Origin: Herbaspirillum sp.
Lineage (GTDB): Bacteria; Pseudomonadota; Gammaproteobacteria; Burkholderiales; Burkholderiaceae_D
Assembly (NCBI GenBank): GCA_028291765.1
Contig: JAQGNR010000186.1
Location: forward strand, 1-44,052
Length of the DNA stretch: 44,052 bases
Direction of reading: 5' to 3'
The first letter of the stretch is position 1. Each line of letters opens with the position of its first letter. Of this stretch, positions 15,913 to 24,625 are shown piece after piece. The translations under genes were made by a program, and so were the position numbers. Below the pieces are notes generated by a model, which worked only from the letters and a program-made list of their open reading frames with translations, was not told the DNA's origin and searched no databases.

Positions 15913-16644
15913 TTAATTTCCCATGAAACCCGGAATGCGGATTCGCTTTTCCAGCAGATGCATGGCAAGCATGATCGCGGCGTTGATGATGAAATAGCAC
16001 AGGATGACCGCAATGAAGGATTCATAGGCGCGCGCCGTGTAATCGTTGAGCTGCCGGGTCCGTGCAAACAGATCAATGACGCCGATGGTCGCGGCAATCG
16101 AGGAGTTCTTGAAAATGCTCAACATCTCGGAAGTCATGGGCGGCACGATCATGCGGTAAGAAATCGGCAACAGCACGTAGCGATAGGCTTGCGGCAACGT
16201 GAACCCCATCGCCAGCGCGGCGTTGCGCAATCCGTGCGGCAAAGATTGGATTCCCGATCGCACCTGTTCGCAGACGCGCGCTGCGGTAAAGAATCCCAAA
16301 CCTAGCGTCGCCGTCACGAAGGCAGTAGTCGCCGGCGCTTGAGAGAACAGCCAGTTGCGCCAACTTCCGGGTAAAAATTTCGGGACCAGGTAGTACCACA
16401 AAAACAGCTGGACAATCAGCGGAACGTTGCGCACCACTTCCACATAGACCGTCGCTATAAATGCCGCGGGGCGGTTGTTTGCGGTACGCATGACGCCGAG
16501 GATGGATCCCAGGAAAAACGCCAGAATCCAAGCCAGCGCGCCCATCTCGACGGTGGTCAGGAAACCGGACAACAGCCAGTCCAGATAGGTTTCCCGCGCA
16601 CTCGCCGCTTCGAGGAAGACGCCCCAATGCCAGTCGTAGCTCAT
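15913..16644 (-). CDS. gltJ: Glutamate/aspartate ABC transporter permease, GltJ-type
   Basis: 243 residues. Partner of the GltK-type permease. The opening MSYDWHWGVFLEAASARETYLDWLLSG, then a membrane helix, is characteristic of GltJ. About five membrane helices follow, and the coupling loop LRNAALAMGFTLPQAYRYVLLPISYR is at about 140-165. The closest ATG has GGGAA upstream. The 62-bp gap after gltI holds a GC-rich hairpin. Confidence 0.94.
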   Translation of the reverse strand: MSYDWHWGVFLEAASARETYLDWLLSGFLTTVEMGALAWILAFFLGSILGVMRTANNRPAAFIATVYVEVVRNVPLIVQLFLWYYLVPKFLPGSWRNWLFSQAPATTAFVTATLGLGFFTAARVCEQVRSGIQSLPHGLRNAALAMGFTLPQAYRYVLLPISYRMIVPPMTSEMLSIFKNSSIAATIGVIDLFARTRQLNDYTARAYESFIAVILCYFIINAAIMLAMHLLEKRIRIPGFMGN

Positions 16645-16679
16645 GATGATTCCCGTTTTATGCGCGCGCGCCGCAAAGG

Positions 16680-16699
16680 GGGCGGCCTATAAGCCGCCC
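16680..16699 (-). repeat. Intercistronic hairpin between gltI and gltJ
   Basis: A 7-bp GC-only stem (16680-16686 with 16693-16699) with a 6-nt loop begins 7 bp after the gltI stop. Such hairpins often protect the mRNA of the binding protein or limit read-through, giving more receptor than permease. That role is inferred. Confidence 0.5.
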
Positions 16700-16706
16700 T
16701 GCGCAT

Positions 16707-17603
16707 TTATTGAATGGCCGAGTCGCTGGGGTTCGCGTAAAGATGCTTCAAATCTTCCGACATCGGGAAATTGAGCGTCATGGAGCGTGGAGGAATAGGG
16801 CTTTCAAACCATTTTTTATAAATCGGGATAATCTGCCCCGACTTCGTCAAATCGGCGACGACGCCATCGACCAGCTTCTTGAGCTGCGCATCGTCCTTGC
16901 GCATCATGCAGCCATACACCTCGCGCGATTGCGGCGTTCCCGTCACGATCCACTTTTCAGCGGATTTGGATTTTGCGCGTTCGCCGTAGAGAATCGCATC
17001 ATCCATCATGAAGGCGACAGCGCGTCCGCTTTCCATGGATAGGAATGCCTGGCCGTTTTCTTTGGCGGCAATGATGTTCATGCCGAGATTTTTTTCGTCA
17101 TTGAGCTTGTTGAGCAATCTTTCCGATGTTGTGCCCGCTGTGGTGACGACATTTTTTCCTTTCAGGTCCGCGAAATCCTTGATGCCGGAATCCTTGGCCG
17201 TCAACAGACGCGTTCCAATCATGAAAAAACTGTCGGAGAAGCTGACTTGTTTTTGACGTTCTTCAGTATTGGTTGTAGAAGAACATTCGAGATCGATCGT
17301 ACCATTTTGAACAAGGGCAATGCGATTTTGCGCGGTGATAGGCATGACCTTGAACTGCAGGTTCGGGGACTTCAATTCCGTTTTGATCCGCTCCACGACT
17401 TTCATCATGATGTCATATGAATAACCGACAAATTGCGTGCCTTCAAGGTTATAGCTGAATGGCGTGGCGGATTCGCGGGCGCCCAGGGTGATCATCCCCG
17501 TATCCTTGATTTGCTTGAGCGTGCCTGTGAGTTCTTGCGCATGGACGACGCCTGCGAACAAACCTGCGGAAAGTAGTAAGGCGATGCCATTAATTATTTT
17601 CAT
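16707..17603 (-). CDS. gltI: Periplasmic glutamate/aspartate-binding protein, GltI-type
   Basis: 298 residues. Receptor of the acidic amino acid importer. The signal peptide is MKIINGIALLLSAGLFAGVV with cleavage near VHAQE. The SBP family 3 core contains ITLGARESATPFSY, VGYSYDIMMKVVERI, DLECSSTTNTEERQKQVSFS and LKGKNVVTTAGTTSERL. ATG 17603 is chosen for the signal peptide and an AAGGA sequence upstream. A sigma-54-type promoter (17649-17664) lies 46 bp before the start. First gene of gltI-gltJ-gltK; no adjacent ATPase gene exists. Confidence 0.94.
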   Translation of the reverse strand: MKIINGIALLLSAGLFAGVVHAQELTGTLKQIKDTGMITLGARESATPFSYNLEGTQFVGYSYDIMMKVVERIKTELKSPNLQFKVMPITAQNRIALVQNGTIDLECSSTTNTEERQKQVSFSDSFFMIGTRLLTAKDSGIKDFADLKGKNVVTTAGTTSERLLNKLNDEKNLGMNIIAAKENGQAFLSMESGRAVAFMMDDAILYGERAKSKSAEKWIVTGTPQSREVYGCMMRKDDAQLKKLVDGVVADLTKSGQIIPIYKKWFESPIPPRSMTLNFPMSEDLKHLYANPSDSAIQ

Positions 17604-17648
17604 TTGACGATCCTTATGGTAAACAATGACGCAAGAAGTTTGAAATAC

Positions 17649-17664
17649 AGCAATTGTTGTGCCA
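17649..17664 (-). promoter_or_regulatory. Sigma-54 (RpoN) promoter of gltI
   Basis: On the minus strand the sequence is TGGCACAACAATTGCT: GG at -24 and GC at -12 with the exact 10-base interval, and full agreement with the TGGCAC-N5-TTGC consensus. The expected transcription start near 17638 leaves a 35-nt leader. Confidence 0.75.
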
Positions 17665-17731
17665 TAGGAAATCAGCGTCGAGAGGGCCTGAGTACGGGGC
17701 TGAGCGCGCGTGCCTGCGTGCATGCATGCAT

Positions 17732-17748
17732 GTTCCGGTAAGCGGAAC
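17732..17748. promoter_or_regulatory. Inverted repeat, candidate activator site for gltI
   Basis: GTTCCG-N5-CGGAAC is a perfect 6-bp dyad about 100 bp upstream of the predicted sigma-54 start, the usual place for an enhancer-binding protein. It resembles, but does not match, the TTCGG-N4-CCGAA site I recall for AauR, the activator of acidic amino acid uptake in Pseudomonas. Confidence 0.45.
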
Positions 17749-17861
17749 AAAACATAACCGCACAATTCTGGTGCGTATTGACGAATGCGAATCCTGGCGC
17801 TCGTTCCGGGCTATTTATTCAAGATTAGAAATTCTGTCTTTCGATGGCATAATGACGCGCC

Positions 17862-17882
17862 GCATGACGAAGTTCGTCATGC
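17862..17882. promoter_or_regulatory. 21-bp perfect dyad upstream of dctA
   Basis: GCATGACGA (17862-17870) and TCGTCATGC (17874-17882) are exact reverse complements around three bases, 78 bp before the dctA ATG. It may be an operator or a hairpin in the dctA leader. No cognate regulator is encoded in this window. Confidence 0.5.
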
Positions 17883-17960
17883 AACAAGAGCGTCCGCAAC
17901 GCCGGCATCATTTGGGTATCTATATTAATAGCACGGATAGTCGTAGCAATAGGAGGCAGT

Positions 17961-19277
17961 ATGAGAGATAAAAAGCCGTTTTACCGATCGTTATATGTAC
18001 AAGTTATCACTGCCATTATTATCGGCATTGCGTTGGGTCATTTTTATCCGGAATCGGGCGCGGCGATGAAGCCGCTCGGGGACGGTTTCGTCAAACTGAT
18101 CAAAATGATTATCGCGCCGGTCATTTTCTGCACCGTGGTGCTCGGCATTGCCGGCATGGAAGACATGAAAAAAGTCGGCAAGACCGGCGGTATGGCGTTG
18201 TTATATTTTGAAGTCGTCAGCACCCTGGCGCTGGTCATCGGCCTGATTGCGATCAATGTATTGAAGCCTGGCGTCGGCATGAATGTCGATGTCAGCACGC
18301 TCAATGCCAAGAGCATCGCCTCTTACGTCGCCCCGGGTCAAATGGGGACGGTGACCGAATATCTGATGCATATCATCCCGAACAGCATGGTCGATGCGTT
18401 CGCGCAGGGAGATGTCTTGCAGGTGTTGCTGATTTCTGTGCTGGTCGGTTTTGCGTTGCATAAATTCGGCGGCCGCGGCACGCTGATATTCGATATCGTC
18501 GAAAAGGGTTCGCATGTATTGTTCGGCATCGTCGGCATGATCATGCGCCTGGCGCCGATCGGCGCATTCGGCGCGATGGCATTTACCATCGGAAAATACG
18601 GCATCGGTTCGCTGTTTTCGCTGGGCAAACTGATGGGGACCTTTTATCTGACCTGTCTGTTCTTCATTTTTGTTGTCCTGGGCATCATCGGCCGCTTGCA
18701 TGGTTTCAGCGTCTGGAAATTCGTTAAATACATCAAGGAAGAATTGCTGATCGTGCTGGGTACATCGTCGTCCGAATCGGTGCTGCCGCGCTTGATTGCC
18801 AAGATGGAAAACCTGGGTGTGAAAAAATCGGTGGTGGGCCTGGTCATACCGACCGGCTATTCGTTCAATCTGGACGGTACCGCGATTTACCTGACGCTGG
18901 CCGCCGTATTCATTGCACAGGCCACCAATACGCCGATGACGCTGACGCAGCAGTTTACTTTGCTGGCGGTGTTGCTGCTGACATCGAAGGGCGCGGCGGG
19001 GATTACCGGCAGCGGCTTCATCGTGCTGGCGGCGACGCTCTCGGCGGTCGGTCATGTTCCAGTGGCGGGCCTGGCGCTGATTCTCGGCGTCGATCGTTTC
19101 ATGTCGGAAGCACGCGCATTGACCAATACGATCGGTAACGGTGTGGCAACGCTGGTGGTGGCGAGGTGGAGCAATGATGTCGATATGGAGCGTCTGCATG
19201 CGCAACTGAACGGTGAACCCCCGCTTGATGCGGATCAGCCGGAAGCCGTGCCGGACGCTGCTTCCCTTCCAAGATAA
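17961..19277 (+). CDS. dctA: C4-dicarboxylate:cation symporter DctA
   Basis: 438 residues, close to the family length. It imports succinate, fumarate, malate and some aspartate with cations. The protein is a typical DAACS member: N-terminal helix [21 protein letters not shown], Ser-rich hairpin [12 protein letters not shown] around 269-280, the unwound helix motif [12 protein letters not shown] around 300-311, and the C-terminal hairpin [19 protein letters not shown] at 17951-17956 fixes the ATG at 17961. It is divergent from gltI and ends at a strong terminator. Confidence 0.97.
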   Translation: MRDKKPFYRSLYVQVITAIIIGIALGHFYPESGAAMKPLGDGFVKLIKMIIAPVIFCTVVLGIAGMEDMKKVGKTGGMALLYFEVVSTLALVIGLIAINVLKPGVGMNVDVSTLNAKSIASYVAPGQMGTVTEYLMHIIPNSMVDAFAQGDVLQVLLISVLVGFALHKFGGRGTLIFDIVEKGSHVLFGIVGMIMRLAPIGAFGAMAFTIGKYGIGSLFSLGKLMGTFYLTCLFFIFVVLGIIGRLHGFSVWKFVKYIKEELLIVLGTSSSESVLPRLIAKMENLGVKKSVVGLVIPTGYSFNLDGTAIYLTLAAVFIAQATNTPMTLTQQFTLLAVLLLTSKGAAGITGSGFIVLAATLSAVGHVPVAGLALILGVDRFMSEARALTNTIGNGVATLVVARWSNDVDMERLHAQLNGEPPLDADQPEAVPDAASLPR

Positions 19278-19300
19278 CTTTGTAATATCGGAGAAGAGAA

Positions 19301-19338
19301 AAAATGGCCGCGCCCTTATCGGGTGCGGCCATTTTTTT
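19301..19338 (+). terminator. Intrinsic terminator of dctA
   Basis: A GC-rich stem (AATGGCCGCGCCC against GGGTGCGGCCATT) with a short loop, followed by a run of T, 24 bp after the dctA stop codon. Confidence 0.88.
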
Positions 19339-19476
19339 ATGAAATGCGCGCCATCTGATTATCGTTTCGCAACGATCAGACACCTATCCATCGGCTAATT
19401 CTCGCTGTTTAGTATGATTATCACGGTGAACGCCAACGCGCTTGCCCGGTTTAATCAACTGGATAGGAGCATTATC

Positions 19477-19788
19477 ATGACAACATCGAAGAAACACGTA
19501 ATGAGTTTGCTGGGTCTGGTTCTGACGGTGAGCGCTGTCAATGCGTACGCTTATACGGGCCAGGAATTTGCCGGAGAAGCAAAAATCAGTCTGAAACAGG
19601 CACGGGCGATTGCCCTCAAGGCTTATCCCGGAAAAATTACCGATGAAGAACTGGAGCAGGAAAAGGGTGGCAGCGGCCTGCGTTATTCTTTTGACATACA
19701 ACACGGTAAAGTCACGCATGAAGTCGGGGTGGACGCAAAAAACGGCAGCCTGTTGGAAAACGCCGCGGAAGGGCCTAATCCTGACTAG
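19477..19788 (+). CDS. Small periplasmic PepSY-domain protein
   Basis: 103 residues. A signal peptide spans about 1-25 (MTTSKKHVMSLLGLVLTVSAVNAYA). The rest is one PepSY domain: SLKQARAIALKAYPGKITDEELE, then YSFDIQHGKVTHEVGVDAKNGSLLE. PepSY domains are often peptidase inhibitors or sensor-linked periplasmic modules; the partner here is unknown. ATG 19477 is chosen for AGGAGC upstream and the signal peptide. It is a single-gene unit between the dctA terminator and its own downstream hairpin. Confidence 0.9.
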   Translation: MTTSKKHVMSLLGLVLTVSAVNAYAYTGQEFAGEAKISLKQARAIALKAYPGKITDEELEQEKGGSGLRYSFDIQHGKVTHEVGVDAKNGSLLENAAEGPNPD

Positions 19789-19798
19789 GAATGGGCCA

Positions 19799-19824
19799 GA
19801 AAGCCAGCCTTGGCGCTGGCTTTC
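19799..19824 (+). terminator. Hairpin terminator of the PepSY gene
   Basis: A perfect 10-bp stem (19799-19808 with 19815-19824) with a 6-nt loop lies 10 bp after the stop codon. The arm ends in TTTC and the T-run is weak. Confidence 0.6.
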
Positions 19825-19889
19825 GCTGTTCTGGCGCTTCTGGAGTACATAAAGTTTTGTCCCAACATCAACCCGCCGCATTCATCGCA

Positions 19890-21833
19890 CTAATTTTCTT
19901 CTGTCTTGCCGCGCACGAAGCGCAATAAATCCTCTCCAATCTTCGCAAATACATTTCCCCAATCTTTGATGTCCGGCTGCCGATAAAGCTTTACGCTGGG
20001 ATACCAGGGGCTATCATCTCTATTCAAAAGCCAACGCCAATCGGGGCTGAACGGCAATGCAATCCAGGTCGGTATCTCCAGCACGCCACTTAAATGCGCA
20101 ACACTGGTGTCTACGCTGATCACTAAATCCATCAATCCACATAATGCGGCTGTATCGGTAAAATCCTGCAATTCATCGCCCATATGCATGATATTCGGGT
20201 TCGATTCAAGCGCCGGCAGGTCGATGTCGCGGACTTCTTTTTGCAGACTGATGTATTGAATGCCGGATGGCAGATGCGGCAACAAATCTGCCAGCAGGGC
20301 GCTACGGTTAAGGTCATTCGTGTGGTTTGCATTGCCGCTCCACACCAAGCCCACGCGCGGCTTTGATTTTGCGCCTAACTTATACGACCAATATTCCTGC
20401 TTCGTGCGATCCGGGGATATATATTTTTGAGCGGCGGGAATTGACTGCAAGTCTGTGTTGAAAGCCAAAGGCAAACTCAGCAACGGACAATGGTAATCAA
20501 ATTCGGGCAGGACACCGCCCCTGACTGCCACTTCGCCAACACCAGAAAACCCTTTGAACAGGTCGATCAGCGATGCGGGTATTTCCACAATCACCCGTGC
20601 GCCCAAGTCGGAGGCCAATTTTGCATAGCGGACAAACTGGATCGCATCGCCCAGCCCTTGTTCGTTATGCAAGAGGATGGTGTTGCCGGCGAGGGATTCT
20701 TTACCGAGCCAAAGCGGCTGCGAAAAATCCCGTTGCTTTAACTTCGTCTTTTCATTAATCCAGCGCCATTCATATAAATCCCAACCAGCGGCAAAATTGC
20801 CATTCAATAGCAACGTGAACGCTTTATTCCAATTGGCATCCGGGTAATCCGGCTGGAGCTTGATAGCGCAATCGTAACTGGCAATGGCCGCATCCAGATG
20901 ATTGAGATCTTTCAGCAAAACGCCACGGTTATACCAGGCTTGCGCGTAGTCCGGTTTGAGGCGGATGGCTTGCTCATAACTGGCCACCGCCGCGTCCAGC
21001 CGATGCATCTCTTTCAGAGCGGCGCCGCGGTTGGCATAGGCTTCGGCATAATCCGGCTGGATGCTGATGGCCCCCTCATAGCTCTCTACGGCGGCATCGA
21101 ATTGTTCGCCTTCTTTTAATGCATTGCCACGATTGTAATGGGCTTGCGCGTAGTCCCGGTTGATGCCGATGGCTTGATCGTAACTGGCGATGGCGGCGTC
21201 CAGTTGCTTGTGTTCCTGGAGCGCGAAGCCGCGATTGGCGTGTGCTTCCGCATAATCCGGTTTGATACGGATGGCCTGATCGTAACTGGCGATGGCGGCA
21301 TCCAATTGCTTGAGTTCTGTCAGCGCATTGCCGCGGCTGGCATGCGCTTCTGCGTAATCCGGTTTGATGTCGATCGCCTGCTCATAACTTGCTACAGCCG
21401 CTTCCAGTCGTTTCAGTTCATGCAATGAAACGCCGCGATTGAAGTAGGCTAATGCGTAGTCCGGTTTGAGGCGTATCGCCTGGTCGTAACTGTCAACCGC
21501 GGCATCGAGCTGCTTGAGTTTCTGGAGCGATACGCCGCGGTTGGAGTAAAAGCTGGGATTGCCGGGATGGATGGCAATCGCCCGGCTCATCAATTCGACC
21601 GCTTTTTGATGATGATCCATTTGCGAGGCAATCACGCCTAATAAGTGAAGCGCGTCGAAGTGCCTGGGTTGCACTGTCAGAATATTTTCGTAAAGCGCCT
21701 GGGCTTGTGCAATTTGACCGTTTTGATGGTTCGTTATGGCTTGTTGAAACTTGATCTGTACTTGCGCTTCCAAGGCATTGGTATTGGCAGTGGCGGCGTT
21801 GGGCTTGGGACTATTTTTGCGCTTGGTCGACAT
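19890..21833 (-). CDS. TPR protein with C-terminal glycosyltransferase-like domain
   Basis: 647 residues. Nine 34-residue tetratricopeptide repeats run from about 25 to 330, with a partial tenth; several are nearly identical (LDAAIASYDQAIRIKPDYAEAH). The C-terminal half (about 370-640) resembles the heptosyltransferase (GT9) fold: HNEQGLGDAIQFVRYA at 389-404, RVGLVWSGN, and near the end VDTSVAHLSGVLEIPTWIALP with DWRWLLNRDDSPWYPS. Such proteins are often named after O-GlcNAc transferases or linked to flagellin or surface glycosylation, but the substrate cannot be read here. No signal peptide, so cytoplasmic. The ribosome-binding site is weak. It lies alone between the PepSY and MscS genes. 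Confidence 0.88.
   Translation of the reverse strand: MSTKRKNSPKPNAATANTNALEAQVQIKFQQAITNHQNGQIAQAQALYENILTVQPRHFDALHLLGVIASQMDHHQKAVELMSRAIAIHPGNPSFYSNRGVSLQKLKQLDAAVDSYDQAIRLKPDYALAYFNRGVSLHELKRLEAAVASYEQAIDIKPDYAEAHASRGNALTELKQLDAAIASYDQAIRIKPDYAEAHANRGFALQEHKQLDAAIASYDQAIGINRDYAQAHYNRGNALKEGEQFDAAVESYEGAISIQPDYAEAYANRGAALKEMHRLDAAVASYEQAIRLKPDYAQAWYNRGVLLKDLNHLDAAIASYDCAIKLQPDYPDANWNKAFTLLLNGNFAAGWDLYEWRWINEKTKLKQRDFSQPLWLGKESLAGNTILLHNEQGLGDAIQFVRYAKLASDLGARVIVEIPASLIDLFKGFSGVGEVAVRGGVLPEFDYHCPLLSLPLAFNTDLQSIPAAQKYISPDRTKQEYWSYKLGAKSKPRVGLVWSGNANHTNDLNRSALLADLLPHLPSGIQYISLQKEVRDIDLPALESNPNIMHMGDELQDFTDTAALCGLMDLVISVDTSVAHLSGVLEIPTWIALPFSPDWRWLLNRDDSPWYPSVKLYRQPDIKDWGNVFAKIGEDLLRFVRGKTEEN
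20868..21500 (-). repeat. 102-bp tandem repeats inside the TPR gene
   Basis: The TPR units are visible at DNA level with a 102-bp period, for example the recurring CGTAACTGG/CATAACTGG block near 20873, 20975, 21178 and 21280. The units around 21180 and 21282 differ at few positions, which suggests recent duplication or homogenisation. Confidence 0.8.
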
Positions 21834-21923
21834 ATCCGGGTTTAATGTTGTTGTTGACAGATACTAAGGCTTATCGGGGCAATTGCGCTATAGCTTGAAT
21901 TAAGGGAACGCTGAACAGCCGCC

Positions 21924-24497
21924 CTACGTGCGCGGCGCAATCGGCATATTTTGCGGGCCTGGCTGATCGGGTGCATTGTCCGATGTTTTCCCGCTTTCCG
22001 GCGGCGTCGCAAGCGGTCCGCTGATCAACATCGTCGGCTGTTTCCCGATTGCAATGCCGGCCTCGCGCAGCCGGGTGAGTACATCGAACAGCAGATCGCT
22101 ACGCACCCCGTAAGCAAGCCGCGGCGATGAAACGAAACCGGTCGCATTGAAGATCAGATTATTGTTGTCGATGCCATCGAGCTGTACGCCCGGCGCCGGC
22201 GACTCCAGCATGTCTTTATTATTTTGAAATGCTTCCAGCAACAGTGCGCGGGCTTGTTCGGCATCGGTGTCGAGCGGCAGCGGCAATTTGATCTGCACCA
22301 ATCCCAACGGATTGGTATGCGTGACATTGCGCACAGTCGATGTGATGAACTGTGAGTTCGGTACGATGACGGTAGAGCGGTCGCCCATTTGAATTTCCGT
22401 GGCGCGCACGTTGATGCGGCGGATATCGCCTTCGACCCCGCCCAGCGACACCCAATCCCCCACTTTGACCGGGCGTTCAGCCAGCAGAATCAGACCCGAT
22501 ACAAAATTCTGTACTACGGCCTGCAGACCGAAACCGATCCCGACCGATAACGCGCTGGCAACCCAGGCAATGCGTTCCAGCCCGATGCCGAGCGCGGACA
22601 GCGTCAGCGCCATCGCCAGAATGCCACCCGCGTAACCGAATAAGGTGGCGGTGGAAGTCTGCATGCCGGCGTCGAGCTTGGTGGTCGGCAGATAGCGGTT
22701 TTCCAGCCAGCGTTTCACTACCCGCAATCCCAGCAGCGCCAATCCGAGCACCAGCAGCGCCTGGAATACAGCGCCCGGTTTGATGGCGATTTCGCCGATG
22801 GAAATGCCTTCATGGAATTGATCGGCGCGGTGCAGCAGTTCGCTCGGGCCTTCGCCAAATGGCGCGGCCAGCAGCATAAGCGCCACTAGCGTCAATAGCA
22901 GCCGGGCAGCGCCGGACAGGAGCACCGCAGCCTGGTCGCGTACTTTTGGCGCTACCGGAGCGGACTTGGCGCCGGCCGCGGCAGCCGATGCAGCAGCATC
23001 TGCATCCGCGTGCTGCGCCGCGGAACCGATCGCGGTGCAGGCGTCGTCGATCAGAATCGCCAGCAAATAGCTTGAACTCAGTACGATCAGGGTCCAGGCA
23101 ATCTGTTTGATGAGGAAGCTGCCGAATGCCACGTAACCGGTCAGTAAACTGAGCAGGCTGAGGATCAGAATCAGCCATTGCACCACGATAATGGCGCGTA
23201 GCCAAAGCGCATGCGTCGGGTGCGCCTCACTGGTTTGTGCGCCAGCCGCCTGCGCGCGCAGCTTGCGCCACATACGCGCGCCGCGCTGCAGCCAGAAGGT
23301 CATCGTCAGGCTCAGCAGCAGGGCTGCAATACAGTTGATCGCCACCGTTGTCGCCAGACCTGCATTGATCAGGACCGACAGGCGCTCGATCAGCCCGTCA
23401 CCGACCAGGACTGTCGCCAGCATCAGCGGGAAACCGCGCAGACGTCGTGCCAGAGGGTCGGACAAAGGCAGCAGGCGCCATGAAGGCCGGCTGGGCAACA
23501 GCAAAGCCTGGCCGAGTCCGACGACATAACCGCCAAAACTTACCAGGCCCAGGATGCTGATCAGGAAATTGTTGATGTCGTCCGGTAAATCGGTGCTCCA
23601 GCTCAGGCCGGTCAGCAGCGCCAGTACGATCAAGGCCGGCGTGACAACGTATAGCAATACCAGCGTGGCGGCCTGCAGCGAACGGCGCAGGCGGCCCGCC
23701 GGCACCTTGGTCGCGGTCAGTTTGAATAGAAAGCGTCCGGCAAACAGGCGCAATACGCATAGCCAGATGACGGCCAGCGTAATTATTGTCCAGACCGGGG
23801 CGGGCGTGGCGCTGGCGGTGTCGATTAATCGGCCGGTCAATGTATGCAGTTTGCCGATGTCCTGGGGCAGGTCGCCGCGTAATTCGTTCCAGAAGGCAGG
23901 CGCCAGTATCGATGGCGTGCGTTGGCCCATGCTGGCCTGAAAACGGTCGCGCCGCAGTATCGAGATCTGGGCGGCGAGCTGTTTGGCTTCCACCGACAAC
24001 AAACCGGCCAGCTTTACTTGCGCGTCCAGATCGCTGTGGCTTTTAACGAGTTGCGCGCGTTGGTTGACGATATCGCGCGGCTCTTGTACGCCGGCCGGCG
24101 GCGTTCCCAGTTCGGCCAGACGCGCTTGCACACGGGCCAATGCCGGCCCCAATGCGGTGGCGGCATCATCGGCGCTGGCGGCGTCCTCCAGCGCTTTGTC
24201 GCGCATATTCAGTAAATTCGTGTCCGCGGGTTTGCTCGGGAGGGCGGCCTGTATCGCGGCGAGGTCCTGGCGTATGCCGTCCAGTATCCGGTCGATAGCG
24301 GCGGCGGTGGGCGCGAGCGCTGTATTTGCCACATTCGCGGCTACATCCGCGGCCGCATTCGTTGCGCCCGCTGCCAGCATCGGCAGCGCGCTGCATGTCA
24401 ACAGCAGGCTGAGGATAAAAATGGCTGGCAATCGTGCAAATGTGCACAATGTGCGTTGCCGGATCAGGGGGGGCATTGGTTTTGTTATTGGTCTCAT
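21924..24497 (-). CDS. Large MscS-family mechanosensitive channel with DUF3772-like periplasmic domain
   Basis: 857 residues. It releases solutes when the inner membrane is stretched by osmotic downshock. A signal peptide (about 15-45) precedes an Ala-rich helical periplasmic region (about 45-220) resembling DUF3772. About ten membrane helices follow. The MscS core begins near 640: pore helix GFGLQAVVQNFVSGLILLAE, then beta domain KVGDWVSLGGVEGDIRRI and STVIVPNSQFITSTVRN. The C-terminus is Pro-rich. ATG 24497 is taken; ATG 24476 is an alternative and neither has a clear ribosome-binding site. Its size is that of the YbiO/MscK-like subclass. Confidence 0.9.
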   Translation of the reverse strand: MRPITKPMPPLIRQRTLCTFARLPAIFILSLLLTCSALPMLAAGATNAAADVAANVANTALAPTAAAIDRILDGIRQDLAAIQAALPSKPADTNLLNMRDKALEDAASADDAATALGPALARVQARLAELGTPPAGVQEPRDIVNQRAQLVKSHSDLDAQVKLAGLLSVEAKQLAAQISILRRDRFQASMGQRTPSILAPAFWNELRGDLPQDIGKLHTLTGRLIDTASATPAPVWTIITLAVIWLCVLRLFAGRFLFKLTATKVPAGRLRRSLQAATLVLLYVVTPALIVLALLTGLSWSTDLPDDINNFLISILGLVSFGGYVVGLGQALLLPSRPSWRLLPLSDPLARRLRGFPLMLATVLVGDGLIERLSVLINAGLATTVAINCIAALLLSLTMTFWLQRGARMWRKLRAQAAGAQTSEAHPTHALWLRAIIVVQWLILILSLLSLLTGYVAFGSFLIKQIAWTLIVLSSSYLLAILIDDACTAIGSAAQHADADAAASAAAAGAKSAPVAPKVRDQAAVLLSGAARLLLTLVALMLLAAPFGEGPSELLHRADQFHEGISIGEIAIKPGAVFQALLVLGLALLGLRVVKRWLENRYLPTTKLDAGMQTSTATLFGYAGGILAMALTLSALGIGLERIAWVASALSVGIGFGLQAVVQNFVSGLILLAERPVKVGDWVSLGGVEGDIRRINVRATEIQMGDRSTVIVPNSQFITSTVRNVTHTNPLGLVQIKLPLPLDTDAEQARALLLEAFQNNKDMLESPAPGVQLDGIDNNNLIFNATGFVSSPRLAYGVRSDLLFDVLTRLREAGIAIGKQPTMLISGPLATPPESGKTSDNAPDQPGPQNMPIAPRT

Positions 24498-24625
24498 CTA
24501 ACGGTTGGGTAATGGATTGCAGTCAGTATAAAGGCTAGGATAAAAGAATGGGATCCAGAACCGGCGCAGCCGTCGGCGGTCAAAAAGGCATCGTTGTTCC
24601 AGAACATTATTTTTGCGGAGGGAAG

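Noticed and set aside
17722..17732. CATGCATGCATG run upstream of gltI
   Set aside because: Short self-complementary simple repeat without a known role.
17845..17860. Possible sigma-54 promoter for dctA (TGGCAT ... GC)
   Set aside because: The -24 to -12 interval is off by one base, which normally abolishes RpoN recognition.
18201..19205. 334-codon minus-strand frame inside dctA
   Set aside because: Gln/Arg/His-rich antisense shadow of a membrane protein gene; no start signal.
21897..21912. TAAGGGAACGCTGA sequence resembling the end of the 114-bp palindrome
   Set aside because: Only about a dozen bases match and there is no partner arm, so chance is the simpler explanation.
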